A stretch of DNA of 64,000 nt from Zobellia alginiliquefaciens (GTDB lineage: Bacteria; Bacteroidota; Bacteroidia; Flavobacteriales; Flavobacteriaceae): NCBI RefSeq assembly GCF_029323795.1, contig NZ_CP119758.1:1-64000 (forward strand), in the 5' to 3' direction. Of the stretch, positions 63,200 to 64,000 are shown one piece after another. The position numbers and the translations under genes are program-made. The notes under the pieces were generated by a model, which was not told where the DNA came from, did not search any database, and saw only the letters and a list, made by a program, of their open reading frames with translations. How positions within the stretch are numbered: the stretch's first letter is position 1; each line of letters opens with the position of its first letter.

Positions 63200-64000
63200 T
63201 TAAATTTTAAATTTTAGTTTTAATTGTACATTTCTGTTTGGCATAGGCCGATAAGCTACATTCTGGTAATTTTTATTGAAAAGATTATTGACCTGCAACA
63301 TAGTTTCAACAATCAATTTCCCTTTCGTTTTTATGTTTCCACCAACACCTAAGTTTGAAATAGAATATCCGGGTAATGATTCTGAATTGTCCGAAGTGAT
63401 AAAGACACTTCCGTTTACGGATAGTTGATAGAACAATAGCCAATCTCCAAATGCGTAACTTAGGTTTGAGTTTGCCTTATGTTCAGGCACATACATTAAA
63501 GTATTTTCTGTATCATTGTTCATTGCTTTAGTAAACCCGTAACCGTTTTTCCAACTCAGATGATGCGCTCCCCATTTCTCTTCTAATTTCAAGGAAACTT
63601 CTAGCCCATAATTAGATGCATCGTTTATATTAGTAGGAGTCCAGATTCCATCATTATTTGGCCGCCACTGAATCAGGTCTTCGGAAGCAATATAGAAAGC
63701 GGCCCAATGAAAAGTATATTTCTCCTTGTTAAGGGTATACCCTATTTCGGCTTGTAATGAAGATTCGGGCTTAACATCCGGGTTGCCCCCTGATCCACCT
63801 CCTAATACCCAATAAATCTCATTAAATGTGGGAATTCTATAGTTTTTTGAGGCGTTGAGATGAACTGAATGGCTCAAATTCAACACATACTTAACATCTA
63901 ACCCATATACGAGAGGGCTGTTATAATCGTTAACAAACTCTTTTCGAAGATTGACACCATAACTAATCTTTTCACTTAAATTCTGCTTGAACAAAAATGT
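63200..64000 (-). CDS. TonB-dependent receptor, BtuB-like, 3' part cut by the window
   Basis: Only the C-terminal 266 residues are in the window; the reading continues past 64000, so the true start lies outside. The visible part is a TonB-receptor barrel (SHSVHLNASKNYRIPTFNEIYW, NRNVQLKLKFKI at the end with a terminal aromatic pair). Context with YncE-like and BtuF-like genes suggests corrinoid import. A cobalamin riboswitch would be expected upstream, out of view. Substrate is inferred. Confidence 0.8.
   Translation of the reverse strand, partial: TFLFKQNLSEKISYGVNLRKEFVNDYNSPLVYGLDVKYVLNLSHSVHLNASKNYRIPTFNEIYWVLGGGSGGNPDVKPESSLQAEIGYTLNKEKYTFHWAAFYIASEDLIQWRPNNDGIWTPTNINDASNYGLEVSLKLEEKWGAHHLSWKNGYGFTKAMNNDTENTLMYVPEHKANSNLSYAFGDWLLFYQLSVNGSVFITSDNSESLPGYSISNLGVGGNIKTKGKLIVETMLQVNNLFNKNYQNVAYRPMPNRNVQLKLKFKI

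Overview
The window looks like the chromosome of a marine-type member of the Flavobacteriaceae (Bacteroidota), linearised at dnaA: base 1 is the dnaA start codon. Evidence: AT-rich DNA with almost no Shine-Dalgarno sequences; several promoters of the Bacteroidota form TTG-N18-23-TAnnTTTG; TonB-dependent receptors with carboxypeptidase-like N-domains; lipoproteins whose mature ends carry acidic surface-export-like signals (CSNDD, CSKSDD); and lineage families such as DUF4249, DUF4252, DUF4294, DUF6095 and DUF6495. No rRNA, tRNA, CRISPR array, prophage or complete insertion sequence was seen. Genus and species cannot be given from sequence reading alone.

Layout. 1-2614: dnaA, a low-molecular-weight phosphatase and an RsmI-like methylase. 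2615-7198: an accessory patch with a small HEXXH membrane protein between inverted repeats, a phosphodiesterase lipoprotein, a cupin/TetR pair with twin operators, a decayed secreted-protein gene and a VOC protein. 7199-15894: murein and lysine metabolism (lysozyme-like protein, mltG, dapF), htrA, an extended GAPDH, trmD and rplS. 15895-16598: gene-poor stretch with an orphan 40-bp palindromic terminator. 16599-33332: monomeric icd, a TonB receptor/DUF4249 pair, M42 peptidase, NUDIX, SDR, hisS, a large Oar-like receptor, the rpsF-rpsR-rplI operon and a LytTR regulator. 33388-41943: nadC-yihY-DUF2147-priA on the minus strand, rlmH, a bestrophin and a SerB-SerA fusion. 42108-44840: a SatD/DUF3307/hydrolase operon. 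44817-54979: rdgB, a DEAD-box helicase with a structured leader, GH13 amylase, SpoU methylase, sirtuin, purB and an MscS channel. 55124-57807: ECF sigma factor, putative anti-sigma factor and three DUF4252 paralogues. 58043-61111: two tandem S41 protease lipoproteins. 61183-64000: a corrinoid-uptake-like locus (BtuF-like protein, YncE-type propeller lipoprotein, BtuB-like receptor cut by the window edge).

Most of the window is ordinary core genome. The best candidate for an under-described system is the operon at 42108-44196. Its first gene, a SatD-family protein, reads to me as a divergent class III nucleotidyl-cyclase-like domain (Asp8, RGDEF, GIGLG) joined to a C-terminal helix-turn-helix. 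It is followed by a polytopic DUF3307 membrane protein with His/Asp pairs in its membrane helices, then an exported alpha/beta hydrolase. A tandem 20-bp repeat and a 22-bp inverted repeat precede the operon and look like its control region. Also worth attention are the terminator-like leader of the helicase gene, the orphan terminator before icd, the twin TetR operators, the SerB-SerA fusion, and the corrinoid locus whose BtuF-like protein lacks a signal peptide.
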